The translations under genes were made by a program, and so were the position numbers. Below the pieces are notes generated by a model. The model searched no databases. It was not told the DNA's origin and saw only the letters and a list, made by a program, of their open reading frames with translations. 64,000 bases of DNA from Verrucomicrobiota bacterium (GTDB lineage: Bacteria > Verrucomicrobiota > Kiritimatiellia > CAIVKH01). The stretch covers positions 13,000-76,999 of the forward strand of contig JACKPT010000016.1 of assembly GCA_024233345.1 (NCBI GenBank), written 5' to 3'. The first letter of the stretch is position 1. Each line of letters opens with the position of its first letter. Positions 1-8,954 of this stretch are shown here, in pieces.

Positions 1-443
1 TCCAACACATTTTCATCCTCTTCAAAGTTTTCAATGATCAGGTTGACCCGGTTTTCACTTCGGGGAAGATGAATCCGGGCACTGAAGCGGATATCGTAGT
101 CGGGGTTTTCTCCATCCAGCAAACCGATGCCGGGGCGGATCCTGACGTTGGATCGGTTCACACTTTCCTCCACCTCCCGGTTGCCCAGAAACGAATCGAA
201 GGTGGGGTCTCGTCGTTCCCGGGGCGGGGTCAGCAGAGTGACCACATTTTCGTCAATCCATTCCGCGGCATCGCTCACCCACGCACTCGATTCTTCATAG
301 CCCCGGTTCAACCAGTTGCCTCCGGTCTCGAGGGGAGGGGGGGGCTGGTTGGTGGTTGGCTGGGCGAGGGCGGACAAGGTGGTCAGGCACAGGCCAATGG
401 AGAGGCCGGTGCGCTGGGGTGGACTGACCCGGAAGCGAATCAA
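1..443 (-). CDS. Secreted protein of unknown function, 3' end missing
   Basis: Unrecognised exported protein. Its coding sequence runs off the left edge of the window. Translation starts at a TTG that overlaps the TGA of the upstream gene by two bases, which suggests translational coupling. A hydrophobic N-terminal segment (about residues 10-28, ending ALAQ) looks like a signal peptide and is followed by a proline-rich linker. The visible body has the pattern FDSFLGNREVEES, then RIRPGIGL and ARIHLPRSENRVNLIIENFEED. It resembles conserved hypothetical envelope proteins but I cannot name the family. It is the third gene in a minus-strand run behind a sensor kinase and a probable lipoprotein. 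An ATG start in another frame upstream is less likely because the protein pattern lies in this frame. Confidence 0.6.
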   Translation of the reverse strand, partial: MIRFRVSPPQRTGLSIGLCLTTLSALAQPTTNQPPPPLETGGNWLNRGYEESSAWVSDAAEWIDENVVTLLTPPRERRDPTFDSFLGNREVEESVNRSNVRIRPGIGLLDGENPDYDIRFSARIHLPRSENRVNLIIENFEEDENVL

Positions 444-1021
444 AGGTGATCAGCCCACAGGCTGGAATACAGGATTCGGGCTCCGATGCCCTCACTATGA
501 CGCTTGATCGAACTGCGGATGGCGGCTTGTTCCTGCTCCGAATAGTGCCGGCGAGGGTCCACCGCGCACAGAATCAGCCAGGTACCATCGGCCACCGGTT
601 TTTCCAGGGCGGCCAATCGCAGGTTGGGCTTTTTGGCCTGGGACTCCATGAACCGTTTAAGTCCGTCTCGTTCGGGGAAGAAGATGCCATTGACCAGCAG
701 GCAGACTTCGCCTTCCGCTCCGTAGACGGCCAGGATGGGTTTGCTGCCGCCATATCGGGCCATGGCCGACAATTCAGAGGGGTTCTCGATAAAGTCGGGG
801 TTTGAGCTGAGTCCCATCTGCTGCATGATCCTGGCGTCTGTGAGCAGGGCATATCCGTCCGGGCATTCGTCATTCATGTTGAAGAATTCCGCCATGTCGG
901 CGGCCAGCGGTTCAATCGACGCGGGTTCGCAGGTTCGACAGGCGGTCATGGAGAGGCCGCACATCCCTACCGTCAACAGGGTGATGGCTTTGACAACAGT
1001 GGCGCTGATCCTGGTATGCAT
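440..1021 (-). CDS. Probable exported (lipo)protein, unknown function
   Basis: A 193-residue protein with a basic start, a hydrophobic stretch (about residues 10-25) and the sequence SMTAC at about 24-28, which could act as a lipobox. The rest is soluble and contains the hydrophobic strands PILAVYGAEGEVCLLVNGIFF and GTWLILCAVDP. No family is recognised. It sits 30 bp after the histidine kinase gene and overlaps the next gene, so the three probably form one transcript. Its function may be linked to the kinase's sensing role, but that is only inferred from position. Confidence 0.55.
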   Translation of the reverse strand: MHTRISATVVKAITLLTVGMCGLSMTACRTCEPASIEPLAADMAEFFNMNDECPDGYALLTDARIMQQMGLSSNPDFIENPSELSAMARYGGSKPILAVYGAEGEVCLLVNGIFFPERDGLKRFMESQAKKPNLRLAALEKPVADGTWLILCAVDPRRHYSEQEQAAIRSSIKRHSEGIGARILYSSLWADHL

Positions 1022-1051
1022 GGCGGTACAATGAATCCTGCGAAATGGGTA

Positions 1052-2989
1052 TCACACCGTACAGGGTTTGTCATCACTGATACCTTCGGATGGCATCGAA
1101 GGGAAGGTGATGGTGATTTCGGTACCGACGCCAGGCTCGCTCTGGACCGAGAGTTGACCACCCAGGAGTTCGGTAAAGCGCTTGCAGATGGTCAAGCCCA
1201 GCCCGGTGCCGCCATACTGGGTGCGGATCGAGTCATGGGCCTGCCGATACCGCTCAAAGATCTCCTGCATCTCGGATGCGGTCATGCCGATTCCGGTATC
1301 GGAAACGGAAAGGGTGAATCCCGACGGCTTCGATTCCAGCCGCACCGTCACCGAACCGGCGGGGGTGAATTTGGCGGCGTTACTGATGAGGTTGACCACA
1401 ATCTGTTGCAACATCAGGGCGTCGGTGCCATGCAAGGCGGGTCGGTCGGGGGTATCGATGATCAGGCTCAGGCCCTTGCGTTCGACCTGGTGCCGGCACG
1501 AGCTGGCCGAGGTTCGCACCAGATCGGATACATCGATTTCGGCCGGGTAGGGCCTGAGCTTTCCCGCTTCGAGTTTGAACAGGTCCAGCAGGTTGTTCAA
1601 TAAACGCAGCAGTTGGGTGGTGCCATCGGAAAGTGCACGAAGATAGGTGGCCCGTTCTGCTTCGGATCCTTCCTGGGCGGCCAGCAGCTCGTTGTAGCCG
1701 ACCAGGGTTTGCAGCGGCGTTCGAATTTCGTGGGAAATCATGGCCGCGAACTCCGCTTTGTCTTCATTGGCCTGTTCGGCCTGGAGGATCCGCTTTCGCT
1801 GTTCGTCACGCTCGGTCAGGTTATTTCGCAGTTGGTACAGGCAACGATTCAGCGCCTGGAACTCCCGGATGCCAGATGCTTCCCGATTGGGTTCCCCATT
1901 GAATACGCCATGCCCGATGCGGTTGAGCTCGCCGGCAATTTTGCGGAGGGGGCGGGTCAGGCGATGGGCGACAAAACTGGTGATGACAAAGGCCGACAGC
2001 AGCATCAAGCCCGTGATTGCCAGTGCCCGGTGGGTCGCCTGATGCACATCGTGCAGCAGGACTTCCCTGGGCATAACCACCGCACAAGACCAGCCGGGAT
2101 TACGCGGCAGGGACAGATACCGATAACTCACGATGTAGGGGGTTCCCTCCACCAGGTATTCCTGATAGGCATCCCGATCGGGATCGGGGGCCTGGGGTAA
2201 TTGTTCGGCAATGGATTCGATTACCCGGCTTTGGACGGGGGAGATCCCCGCCGGCGGGATCACAGATTGATGGCGGTAGAAAAGGAACACAAGTCCATCG
2301 GCCGGGGCATGGATATCGCCCAGGATCAAGGATAGATTCTCGAGGAAGAAATCAATGGTGAGCACGCCGCGCAATTGTCCGTTTTCGGTCAGGCTGGTAA
2401 CGCAGGAAACTCCCAGTCGGCCCTCGTGAAAGGTGTACACATCGGTCCAGACCAGGTTGGAGGATTGCACGGCGGTTTCATACCAGGGGCGCTCCCTCGG
2501 GTCATAGGGGGGCAGTACGTTGCCCTGGTAGGGCTGTTGATTGCCTTCGGCATCGATGCGGAATTCTTCGGGGATGCCATGGTTCTGCTCCGGGTGGGAA
2601 CGGTTGTAGATCATTTCGTCCTGGGCATTCCGCCACACCCCGAAGTAGGCTCCGTCCTCGGCCCGGCTGTAGGAAATCCAGGCGAGAGACTGCCGATGGC
2701 GAAGGGCATTGGCGAACCGTCGCACCAGTTCGTCCGGACGGGCGTCGGAAAGGGTACCATTGGCCATGGCTTCCGAAAGGTCCTGTAAGACACACGTTCC
2801 GATCGCCAACTGAGACGCGACCAGTTCTGAAATCAGGGTCGTCGTATTTTCGGTGAAGGTCTGGGTCAAGTCGTAGGTGCTGCGATGGTAGTTGCGATAA
2901 AACACCCAACCGGTTCCGGCGGCGGTGGAGAGAATAGCCCCCCCGAGCAAGGTGATCAGCAAGGTCTGGATGGAGAGGTTACGGGCCAT
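1052..2989 (-). CDS. Membrane sensor histidine kinase (Cache-HAMP-HisKA-HATPase)
   Basis: A 645-residue sensor kinase. A first membrane helix lies at about residues 8-30. A large periplasmic region of dCache type follows, carrying the motif RPWYETA. A second helix lies near 315-340, followed by HAMP, a HisKA domain with the phospho-acceptor in SHEIRTP (about residue 420), and an ATPase domain with NLISNAAKF, DTGIGM and GGTGLGL. All catalytic boxes are intact. It would autophosphorylate in response to a periplasmic small ligand and pass phosphate to a response regulator. No partner regulator lies next to it, so the target is unknown. It is first in an apparent operon with two envelope proteins. 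Confidence 0.9.
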   Translation of the reverse strand: MARNLSIQTLLITLLGGAILSTAAGTGWVFYRNYHRSTYDLTQTFTENTTTLISELVASQLAIGTCVLQDLSEAMANGTLSDARPDELVRRFANALRHRQSLAWISYSRAEDGAYFGVWRNAQDEMIYNRSHPEQNHGIPEEFRIDAEGNQQPYQGNVLPPYDPRERPWYETAVQSSNLVWTDVYTFHEGRLGVSCVTSLTENGQLRGVLTIDFFLENLSLILGDIHAPADGLVFLFYRHQSVIPPAGISPVQSRVIESIAEQLPQAPDPDRDAYQEYLVEGTPYIVSYRYLSLPRNPGWSCAVVMPREVLLHDVHQATHRALAITGLMLLSAFVITSFVAHRLTRPLRKIAGELNRIGHGVFNGEPNREASGIREFQALNRCLYQLRNNLTERDEQRKRILQAEQANEDKAEFAAMISHEIRTPLQTLVGYNELLAAQEGSEAERATYLRALSDGTTQLLRLLNNLLDLFKLEAGKLRPYPAEIDVSDLVRTSASSCRHQVERKGLSLIIDTPDRPALHGTDALMLQQIVVNLISNAAKFTPAGSVTVRLESKPSGFTLSVSDTGIGMTASEMQEIFERYRQAHDSIRTQYGGTGLGLTICKRFTELLGGQLSVQSEPGVGTEITITFPSMPSEGISDDKPCTV

Positions 2990-3067
2990 CGCCCCTCAGT
3001 TTAGCCTGTAGACTGATGGGGTCAATCTCGGATGGCCGGAACCGGGTGAATGGGGTATGGTTTCGCC

Positions 3068-3766
3068 ATGTGTGGACGACTGACCCTGACCGCGAATACT
3101 GTGGCGAAGGTGAAGGATTTACTGCCGGATGTGGTGGTGGATGCCTGGATGGGGCCGCGTTATAATGTGGCTCCGGCCCAGCCGGTTCCGGTGGTTCGCG
3201 CGGGGGTTCCTCGCCGGGTGGAATGGTTGTCGTGGGGGTTGATTCCGGGGTGGGCCTCCGACCGCGCCATCGCCAACCGCCTGATCAATGCGCGGTCGGA
3301 ATCCGTCGCTGACAAGCCGGCCTTTCGTGAAGCATGGAAACATCGGCGCTGTGTCGTTCTGGCTGACGGTTTTTATGAGTGGAAAACCGATGGCAACAAC
3401 AAGACCCCCTGGCACTTTTATTTTCCCGGACATCCCCTGTTTGCGATCGCGGGTTTATGGGAGTCCTGGTTTGATGCAGACGCAAACGTGCAGGTGGACA
3501 CATGCACCGTACTGACCACGGAAGCCAACGCGCTCATGAAGCCGATTCACCACCGCATGCCGGTCATTCTTGGCGCGTCATCCATTGATGCCTGGATCGG
3601 GGAGGGGGCCACGCCAGCGGAGCGGGCCGCCCTGTTGCGGGCTTGCCCGGCCCCTGGGCTGCAAAAGATTCCTGTCGACCGGGCGGTGAACCATACCGGC
3701 AACGACCACCCTGGTCTGATCGAACCGGTACCCGAGCCACCGGAACAAGGACTGCTCGCGTGGTGA
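3068..3766 (+). CDS. SOS response-associated peptidase (SRAP/YedK/HMCES family)
   Basis: A 232-residue protein. Known members form a thiazolidine crosslink through Cys2 with abasic sites in single-stranded DNA and so protect them. The start was chosen at ATG-TGT because the family requires Met-Cys (MCGRLTL); an in-frame ATG 18 bp upstream would bury the catalytic Cys. Other family motifs are present: PRYNVAPAQ, INARSES, the Glu in GFYEWK and the HHRMPVIL loop. It is a stand-alone gene in this context. No LexA box is evident upstream. Confidence 0.93.
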   Translation: MCGRLTLTANTVAKVKDLLPDVVVDAWMGPRYNVAPAQPVPVVRAGVPRRVEWLSWGLIPGWASDRAIANRLINARSESVADKPAFREAWKHRRCVVLADGFYEWKTDGNNKTPWHFYFPGHPLFAIAGLWESWFDADANVQVDTCTVLTTEANALMKPIHHRMPVILGASSIDAWIGEGATPAERAALLRACPAPGLQKIPVDRAVNHTGNDHPGLIEPVPEPPEQGLLAW

Positions 3767-3884
3767 ATCCACCGGTACTCCCAGTCCGGCATCGGTCCTC
3801 GATCCTATCCGAATCCAAACAAAATTTTGATTTGGGTGTCTAACAATGACCGGTCACCCTGTCAGGCAATCGGAGGATCTGCCC

Positions 3885-4604
3885 ATGCGAGTTCAGGTGT
3901 TTCAGCATGTTCCATTTGAGGGAACCGGTGCGATGGATACATGGTTTGCCCGTCATGGGGCAACCGTGAGGACAACCCACTGGTATGCTCATCCCGAGTT
4001 CCCGTCTCTGGACGGTGTGGATCTGCTGGTCATCATGGGAGGGCCGATGAGCGTACACGATGAAATGGAGTATGAATGGCTCCGCACGGAAAAGGTCAGC
4101 ATCCGCCACGCCCTGACCCTGGGTATTCCCATTCTTGGTATATGCCTCGGCGCCCAGTTGCTGGCCGATGTGTTGGGGGCCAGGGTGTATCAGAACAAGG
4201 CCAGGGAAATTGGGTGGTTCCCGGTGGAATCCGAGGACCTGCCCGAGCCGTGGCAGGGCTTCCGTTTCCCGCCGTCTCTGCCGGTGCTTCATTGGCACGG
4301 CGAAACCTTTGATTTACCGGTGGGGGCCCGCCGCCTGGCCAAATCCGATGCGTGCCTTAACCAGGCTTTTCAGTATGGCGACCGTACCATCGGACTGCAG
4401 TTTCATCTCGAATCCACCTCGGACTTGCTGGCTGACCTGGTGCAGCATTGCCAGTCGGAAATGACCCCGGGCGCCTTTGTGCAACCTCCGCATGAGTTGC
4501 TTGCGCCCAATGCCAACCGCATCCGTTCCGTTCATGCCTGTATGGACCGGTTGTTGAGCTATCTCACCCGGCATGTTACCGAACGTCAGGGAATGCCCGC
4601 CTGA
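3885..4604 (+). CDS. Class I glutamine amidotransferase-like protein (GuaA N-domain type)
   Basis: A 239-residue stand-alone glutaminase-type domain. The nucleophile elbow GICLGAQ carries the catalytic Cys, and LQFHLE carries the catalytic His-x-Glu. It resembles the GMP-synthase-like amidotransferases that stand alone in many bacteria and lacks an ATP-pyrophosphatase domain, so it is not a complete GMP synthase. The start at MRVQVF was chosen over an ATG 39 bp upstream because GGAGG lies a suitable distance before it. It converges on guaB with no gap between the stop codons. Its real acceptor substrate cannot be read from the sequence. Confidence 0.8.
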   Translation: MRVQVFQHVPFEGTGAMDTWFARHGATVRTTHWYAHPEFPSLDGVDLLVIMGGPMSVHDEMEYEWLRTEKVSIRHALTLGIPILGICLGAQLLADVLGARVYQNKAREIGWFPVESEDLPEPWQGFRFPPSLPVLHWHGETFDLPVGARRLAKSDACLNQAFQYGDRTIGLQFHLESTSDLLADLVQHCQSEMTPGAFVQPPHELLAPNANRIRSVHACMDRLLSYLTRHVTERQGMPA

Positions 4605-6089
4605 TCACGAGCGGTAGTTCGGGGCTTCCTTGGTAATGGTAATGTTGTGGGGGTGACCCTCGGTGGAGCCATTGGCGGTGATCCGGATGAATTTTGCCTC
4701 CTGCCGCAGGGTTTCGATATCCCGGCATCCGCAAAAGCCCATCGAGGCCTGCAAGCCGCCCCGAAATTGCACCAGCACATTTTTCAAACTGCCCGCGTAG
4801 GGAATCATTCCCTCGATCCCCTGAGGGACCAGTTCATCCTGGTTGACGACCTGCTGGCCATAGCGCTCCCGACTGCCCTTGTTGCCGACCATCGCCCCGA
4901 GGCTGCCCATGCCGCGATACACGACATATTGACGACCCTGATAGATGATTTTTTCCCCGGGGCTCTCATCCGTGCCGGCGAGTACCGAACCCATCATCAC
5001 GGTGTGGGCTCCGGCGACCATGGCTTTGGCGACATCACCGGAATACCGGATTCCCCCGTCGGCAATCACCGGGATTGAGTTTTCCAGCGCCTTCGCGCAG
5101 TCATAGATCGCGCTGATCTGCGGGGTGCCGACGCCGGTCACCACCCGGGTGGTGCAGATCGAGCCGGGGCCAATCCCCACCTTGACCGCATGGGCACCCG
5201 CCTTGCGCAGGGCCAGCGCGGCCTCCCCGGTGGCGATGTTCCCGGCAACCACATCCAGCGAGTCAAAATGGCTGCGGACCCACCGGATCATGTCGATGAC
5301 CCCCTTGCTATGGCCGTGCGCGGTGTCGATGACCACGGCATCCACTTCGGCTCCAGCGAGAATCTCCGTCCGCTCATGATCGTTGGGGCCAATGCCCGCC
5401 GCGACCCGCAACCGGTACCGGGCGTCACGGTTATAGGCCGGATTCACATTGTGAATCAGCGATTGCACATCGGTGAAACTATACAGTCCGACCAACTTGC
5501 CCTGGGCAACCAGCGGCAGCTTGCCGACCTTCCTCGACATCATCAATGCATAGGCTTCCTCGAGCGTGGTGCCGGGAGGGGCGGTCACCAACGTCCGGGT
5601 CATCACGGTATCCACCGCGGCATTCGGGTCGGCGGCAAATTTCAGATCGGCTGCGGTGACAATGCCGATCAATTCATCCTGCTGGTTCAGAATGGGGAAT
5701 CCACTGAAGCTGTACCCCTTCTCATCGCGTATTTGCTGAATTTCAGCCAGGGTCTGCCCGGAGCGGAAGGTCACCGGATTGTTGATCAGCCCATTGAGAT
5801 AGTGTTTGACCCGCCCCACCATCCGGGCCTGCTCCTGAGGTTCGAGATTTTTATGGATGACGCCGATGCCGCCCATCATGGCCATGGCGATGGCCATCCG
5901 GGTTTCCGTCACGGTGTCCATGGCCGAACTGACGAACGGCAGATTGATCGGAATACGCTCGGTGAAGCGGGAGGCCAGTTGGGCCTCCGGGGGAAGAAAA
6001 TCCGCATAGCGGGCAAGCAGGGATACGTCATCGAAGGTGAGGCCTTCGTGGGGGAAGGCGGACATGAAATGATCTATGGTGCGGTTCAT
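4605..6089 (-). CDS. guaB: IMP dehydrogenase
   Basis: A 494-residue protein of normal family length. It oxidises IMP to XMP with NAD, the committed step of GMP synthesis. The TIM barrel is interrupted at about residues 95-215 by a tandem CBS pair (TLVTAPPGTTLEEA, KVGKLPLV). The catalytic loop GSICTTRVVTGVG carries the active Cys, and DGGIRYSGD forms the phosphate-binding motif. It is divergent from pyrE across about 145 bp, which puts purine and pyrimidine nucleotide genes back to back. Confidence 0.97.
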   Translation of the reverse strand: MNRTIDHFMSAFPHEGLTFDDVSLLARYADFLPPEAQLASRFTERIPINLPFVSSAMDTVTETRMAIAMAMMGGIGVIHKNLEPQEQARMVGRVKHYLNGLINNPVTFRSGQTLAEIQQIRDEKGYSFSGFPILNQQDELIGIVTAADLKFAADPNAAVDTVMTRTLVTAPPGTTLEEAYALMMSRKVGKLPLVAQGKLVGLYSFTDVQSLIHNVNPAYNRDARYRLRVAAGIGPNDHERTEILAGAEVDAVVIDTAHGHSKGVIDMIRWVRSHFDSLDVVAGNIATGEAALALRKAGAHAVKVGIGPGSICTTRVVTGVGTPQISAIYDCAKALENSIPVIADGGIRYSGDVAKAMVAGAHTVMMGSVLAGTDESPGEKIIYQGRQYVVYRGMGSLGAMVGNKGSRERYGQQVVNQDELVPQGIEGMIPYAGSLKNVLVQFRGGLQASMGFCGCRDIETLRQEAKFIRITANGSTEGHPHNITITKEAPNYRS

Positions 6090-6177
6090 TGGGCAGCCTC
6101 TGGGGTTTTGCCCACGAAAGTGTGGAGAAGGTGTGGCAGATCGTCAATCCCGGAATGTCCGGCCTCCATCATCGGGG

Positions 6178-6206
6178 TTGGATTCCATGCCGATTCCCGA
6201 TACACT
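6178..6206 (+). promoter_or_regulatory. Predicted sigma70 promoter of pyrE
   Basis: TTGGAT, a 17-base spacer, then TACACT lie 28-56 bp before the pyrE start codon. Spacing is ideal and both hexamers match the consensus at four or five of six positions. Confidence 0.5.
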
Positions 6207-6233
6207 GCCAGCCTTTTGATGAAGGAGTCAGTG

Positions 6234-6758
6234 ATGAACCGACAAGAATTGATCCGGCGGATTGCCGCAAAAGCCACGCTTCATGGAGAGTTCCTGCTCC
6301 GGTCGGGAGCGATATCGAATCTCTATTTTGACAAGTACCAGTTTGAAGGTGACCCCGAGCTGCTTCGAGAGATCACCGGGGCGATGACCGGGCTGGTTCC
6401 GCCGGGAATTGATGCGTTGGCCGGATTGGAGATGGGGGGCATTCCGGTGGCGACCCTGCTATCCCAGCATACCGGCTTGCCCACGGTCTTTGTGCGCAAG
6501 GAGGCCAAAGCCTACGGGACCTGCCGATTGGCCGAAGGGGGCAGCATCGAGGGCAAGCGCTTGTTGATTGTCGAGGATGTGGTGACCTCCGGCGGACAGA
6601 TCCTGTTGTCTGCCGCGGCCTTGCGTGAGCGCGGGGCGATTCTTGAAGATGTGGTCTGCGTGATTGACCGCGAGGCGGGCGGGGCGGATAATCTTCGACA
6701 GGAGGGGCTTACCCTGAAAGCCCTGTTGACTAAATCAGACTTGGAGTCCAAGGCATGA
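6234..6758 (+). CDS. pyrE: Orotate phosphoribosyltransferase
   Basis: A 174-residue enzyme that converts orotate and PRPP to OMP in pyrimidine synthesis. The PRPP-binding signature is RLLIVEDVVTSGGQI, and the FVRKEAKAYGT loop is typical of PyrE. The start was set at the ATG of MNRQELIRR; AAGGAG lies about 8 bp upstream. The last four bases overlap the start of the HIT-family gene (ATGA), which suggests coupling. Confidence 0.92.
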   Translation: MNRQELIRRIAAKATLHGEFLLRSGAISNLYFDKYQFEGDPELLREITGAMTGLVPPGIDALAGLEMGGIPVATLLSQHTGLPTVFVRKEAKAYGTCRLAEGGSIEGKRLLIVEDVVTSGGQILLSAAALRERGAILEDVVCVIDREAGGADNLRQEGLTLKALLTKSDLESKA

Positions 6759-7156
6759 GTACGATTTTTAGCAAAATCATCTCGGGAGAAATCCCCTGCT
6801 ACAAGCTGGCTGAAGATGACAGGTTTCTGGCCTTTCTGGATATCCGCCCGGTCAATCCCGGCCACACCCTGGTGATTCCCAAGCAGGAGGTGGACTACCT
6901 CTTCGATCTCGAGGATGACCTGCTCGGCGGGATTTTATTGTTTGCCCGGCCCATTGCCCGGGCCTTGGCCGAGGTGGTGCCATGCAAAAAGGTGGGACTG
7001 ATGGTTGCGGGCCTCGAGGTTCCCCATGCGCATGTACACCTGATTCCATTTTCGGCCATTCCCGAACTGACCTTCTCCCGGGCTTCGGCCATGGAGCCGG
7101 ACCGCCTCGAGCAAATTGCCGCTGCTGTTCGCGCCAGACTGAGCGGGGGTGAGTAA
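6755..7156 (+). CDS. HIT family nucleotide hydrolase/transferase
   Basis: A 133-residue histidine-triad protein. The signature HAHVHLIP holds the catalytic histidine, and the N-terminus (TIFSKIISGEIPCYKLAEDD) is typical of the HinT/PKCI branch. Such proteins hydrolyse adenosine phosphoramidates or related dinucleotides. It is translationally coupled to pyrE and followed 6 bp later by the QueD-like gene, so the three probably share a transcript. Confidence 0.92.
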   Translation: MSTIFSKIISGEIPCYKLAEDDRFLAFLDIRPVNPGHTLVIPKQEVDYLFDLEDDLLGGILLFARPIARALAEVVPCKKVGLMVAGLEVPHAHVHLIPFSAIPELTFSRASAMEPDRLEQIAAAVRARLSGGE

Positions 7157-7162
7157 CCCACC

Positions 7163-7618
7163 ATGCCATACCGCATCTGCAAACAACTCGTGGTTGAAAA
7201 TGGCCACATGCTCTCCAAGCATCCGGATAACTGTAAATTCCCCCACGGGCACACCCGGAGGATCGAGTTTGTCCTGGAGGCCGACGCCCTCGATGCGCAC
7301 GACATGGTCTGCGATTTCAAGGTTATTTCCGTGGCAATGCATGCGTTTGTTCAACGATTTGACCATGCGATGTGTGTGAACACCAACGACCCCAACTATG
7401 AAGCCCTCAAGCAGGCCTACGGGGACCGGGTCATTGGCTTTGAGGGCGAAGACCCCACCACAGAGGTCATGGCCAAAACCATTTTTGATGATTGCCGGGC
7501 CAAACTTGCCCTGTACCCTGACAATCCGCATCCCAGCTATATCCTGTCGGAAAAGGTCCGGCTGGTCCGGGTTCGGGTCTGGGAAACGGAATCGTCGTGG
7601 GCGGAGTATGCTGAATAG
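7163..7618 (+). CDS. queD: 6-carboxytetrahydropterin synthase/6-pyruvoyl-tetrahydropterin synthase family
   Basis: A 151-residue protein. It carries the C-x3-HGH pattern (CKFPHGHTR), as in QueD, with the catalytic Cys and zinc-binding histidines; a further zinc ligand is probably the His of ENGHML. The C-terminal RVWETESSWAEY holds the conserved substrate-binding Glu. QueD makes carboxytetrahydropterin on the way to queuosine and 7-deazapurines. Assignment to QueD rather than another PTPS homologue rests on the Cys motif only, as no other que genes are nearby. Confidence 0.78.
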   Translation: MPYRICKQLVVENGHMLSKHPDNCKFPHGHTRRIEFVLEADALDAHDMVCDFKVISVAMHAFVQRFDHAMCVNTNDPNYEALKQAYGDRVIGFEGEDPTTEVMAKTIFDDCRAKLALYPDNPHPSYILSEKVRLVRVRVWETESSWAEYAE

Positions 7619-7665
7619 AGGGCACGGTGCCGGCGTCTGAATCTGAGATGAAAGGAAACTGGGTC

Positions 7666-8013
7666 ATGCATAGAAATCGAATGGGGATGGTTGTCGCGGC
7701 GGTATTGATTGCCGCCGGAACGGTGCTCGCCGGTGATTGGGCGACGGTGGCCAAGCTCTCGGCGGGGGGAGGTCCCAAGGAGATCGAGGTCAATCGTTCG
7801 GTTTCCAAGATTGCCATCAAGTGCACCGAAGGTTCGGTCATCATCAATACCGTGGTCGTGCGTCAAGGAGGCCAAACCACGCCACACCGGGTTGCCTCCC
7901 GCATCAACAAGGGGGATACGCAACAGATCTCCATCGGGACTAAACTTCAAGTCACCGGTCTGCGGATCAGTGATGATAGCAGCGGCAAGTACGAGGTACG
8001 GGTCAAAGACTAA
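7666..8013 (+). CDS. Small secreted beta-rich protein, possibly DUF2541-like
   Basis: A 115-residue protein with a clear signal peptide (MVVAAVLIAAGTVLA) and a mature domain of alternating strands (SKIAIKCTEGSVIINTVVV, QQISIGTKLQVTGLRI). The pattern resembles the small periplasmic DUF2541 proteins of unknown function, but this is a weak match by eye. The start MHRNRMG has AAAGGAAA upstream; an in-frame ATG 18 bp earlier is possible. It overlaps the convergent HugZ-like gene by 11 bp. Confidence 0.6.
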   Translation: MHRNRMGMVVAAVLIAAGTVLAGDWATVAKLSAGGGPKEIEVNRSVSKIAIKCTEGSVIINTVVVRQGGQTTPHRVASRINKGDTQQISIGTKLQVTGLRISDDSSGKYEVRVKD

Positions 8014-8737
8014 CCGCCTGCTTGGGATCCGGTTCGCTCCACAGCCAGCGCCGGATATCTGCACTGCAGGTTTGGGCTTCCGGAAAGCGGATCCGGTGAA
8101 AGTCACCGTCGGCCATACGTACATCCAGACCATGGGTATCAATGCCCACGACCGTCAAATGGCTCGAAGACTTCCCCAGGCCCGCCGCCAGCCATCTCCG
8201 GATCGGCACCTCCGGGGTATTGGCGAGGTGCAGCAGGGCGGTTTCCTCGCGAGGGACGATGCCGGGGTTTCGTTCCATCCGGTGCGCCATCGACTGCGGC
8301 TCCTGGTTGGGCCGGAGGAGCCGGATCGAGCCCGCAAGTTCCAGATGGTACAGGCGCAGCCGTCCTTTCGCGGTGTTGAGGATGGATCCCCCATGATAGC
8401 GGTATGCCCGATCCATGGAGGCCTCATCGCCCGGATCCACGAGCCGGAGCTGGCCGGGGCATTCGATGGAGAGAGCGGTGGCGGCACAGTTCAGGACCAG
8501 ACAAACCTGTACATTCGCAAGCACGAGGTGTGCATGGGGCCGGTCATCCCGGATCAAAACCAATAGCTCCCCATGGCGGGAAAGACATACGGGAACCCTG
8601 CGGCTAAACGCAAATCCCTGTCCGGCAACCAAACGGAGTACTCCGCTTTTGGCACAGTGGAAAATGCGCTGAACCTCATCGATATCCCGCCCCAAAAGGC
8701 CCCGGTTTGCATCCGATGTATTGAGCCGGTCCGGCAT
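8003..8737 (-). CDS. HugZ-like FMN-binding split-barrel protein
   Basis: A 244-residue protein with the layout of the HugZ/DUF2470 family. An N-terminal pyridoxamine-oxidase-like split barrel holds SGVLRLVAGQGFAFSRRVPVCL and the strand ELLVLIRDDRPHAHLVLANVQVCLVL. A C-terminal domain has VVGIDTHGLDVRMADGDFHRIRF, which matches the DUF2470 pattern. Characterised members bind or degrade haem, while others are flavin-binding proteins of unknown role. Haem-binding residues cannot be confirmed here. No haem-uptake genes are adjacent. Confidence 0.7.
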   Translation of the reverse strand: MPDRLNTSDANRGLLGRDIDEVQRIFHCAKSGVLRLVAGQGFAFSRRVPVCLSRHGELLVLIRDDRPHAHLVLANVQVCLVLNCAATALSIECPGQLRLVDPGDEASMDRAYRYHGGSILNTAKGRLRLYHLELAGSIRLLRPNQEPQSMAHRMERNPGIVPREETALLHLANTPEVPIRRWLAAGLGKSSSHLTVVGIDTHGLDVRMADGDFHRIRFPEAQTCSADIRRWLWSEPDPKQAVSL

Positions 8738-8834
8738 GCAGCAAACATACCCCGGTGAATCCCTCGGTCAAGGCTGGGGCGCGTCCCGGACCAATTCCCG
8801 AGCAATCCCGGCCCGATCCCGGACCGATCAGCAC

Positions 8835-8863
8835 TTGAACCGGGGCCATGAATGAGCTATACA
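8835..8863 (+). promoter_or_regulatory. Predicted sigma70 promoter of leuB
   Basis: TTGAAC, a 17-base spacer, then TATACA. This is the best promoter match in the intergenic region. It places the transcript start near 8870, directly before the palindrome array. Confidence 0.55.
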
Positions 8864-8874
8864 CGGGGGCTTTC

Positions 8875-8954
8875 TTTCCAACCCTTGGAAAATCCGAAGA
8901 CGATTTTTCCAATCGTTGGAAGAATTTGACGACAATTTTCCAACCCTTGGAAAT
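8875..8954 (+). repeat. Three phased TTTCCAA-N2-TTGGAA palindromes in the leuB leader
   Basis: Near-identical palindromes TTTCCAACCCTTGGAA, TTTCCAATCGTTGGAA and TTTCCAACCCTTGGAA begin at 8875, 8906 and 8937, exactly 31 bp apart (about three helical turns). They lie between the predicted promoter and the leuB start codon. They could be operators for a dimeric repressor, or short hairpins in the leader RNA. Confidence 0.8.

Noticed and set aside
1016..1603. Long plus-strand reading frame opposite the sensor kinase
   Set aside because: It mirrors the kinase gene, whose motifs are complete on the other strand, and has low-complexity Gly/Gln content without any family pattern.
5190..6233. In-frame N-terminal extension of pyrE across the guaB gene
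   Set aside because: It lies antisense to guaB. A Shine-Dalgarno sequence and the family N-terminus place the pyrE start at 6234.
8764..8834. Repeated CCCGGACC/GATCCCGG fragments upstream of the leuB promoter as a regulatory array
   Set aside because: The units are short, irregularly spaced and typical of high-GC intergenic DNA.
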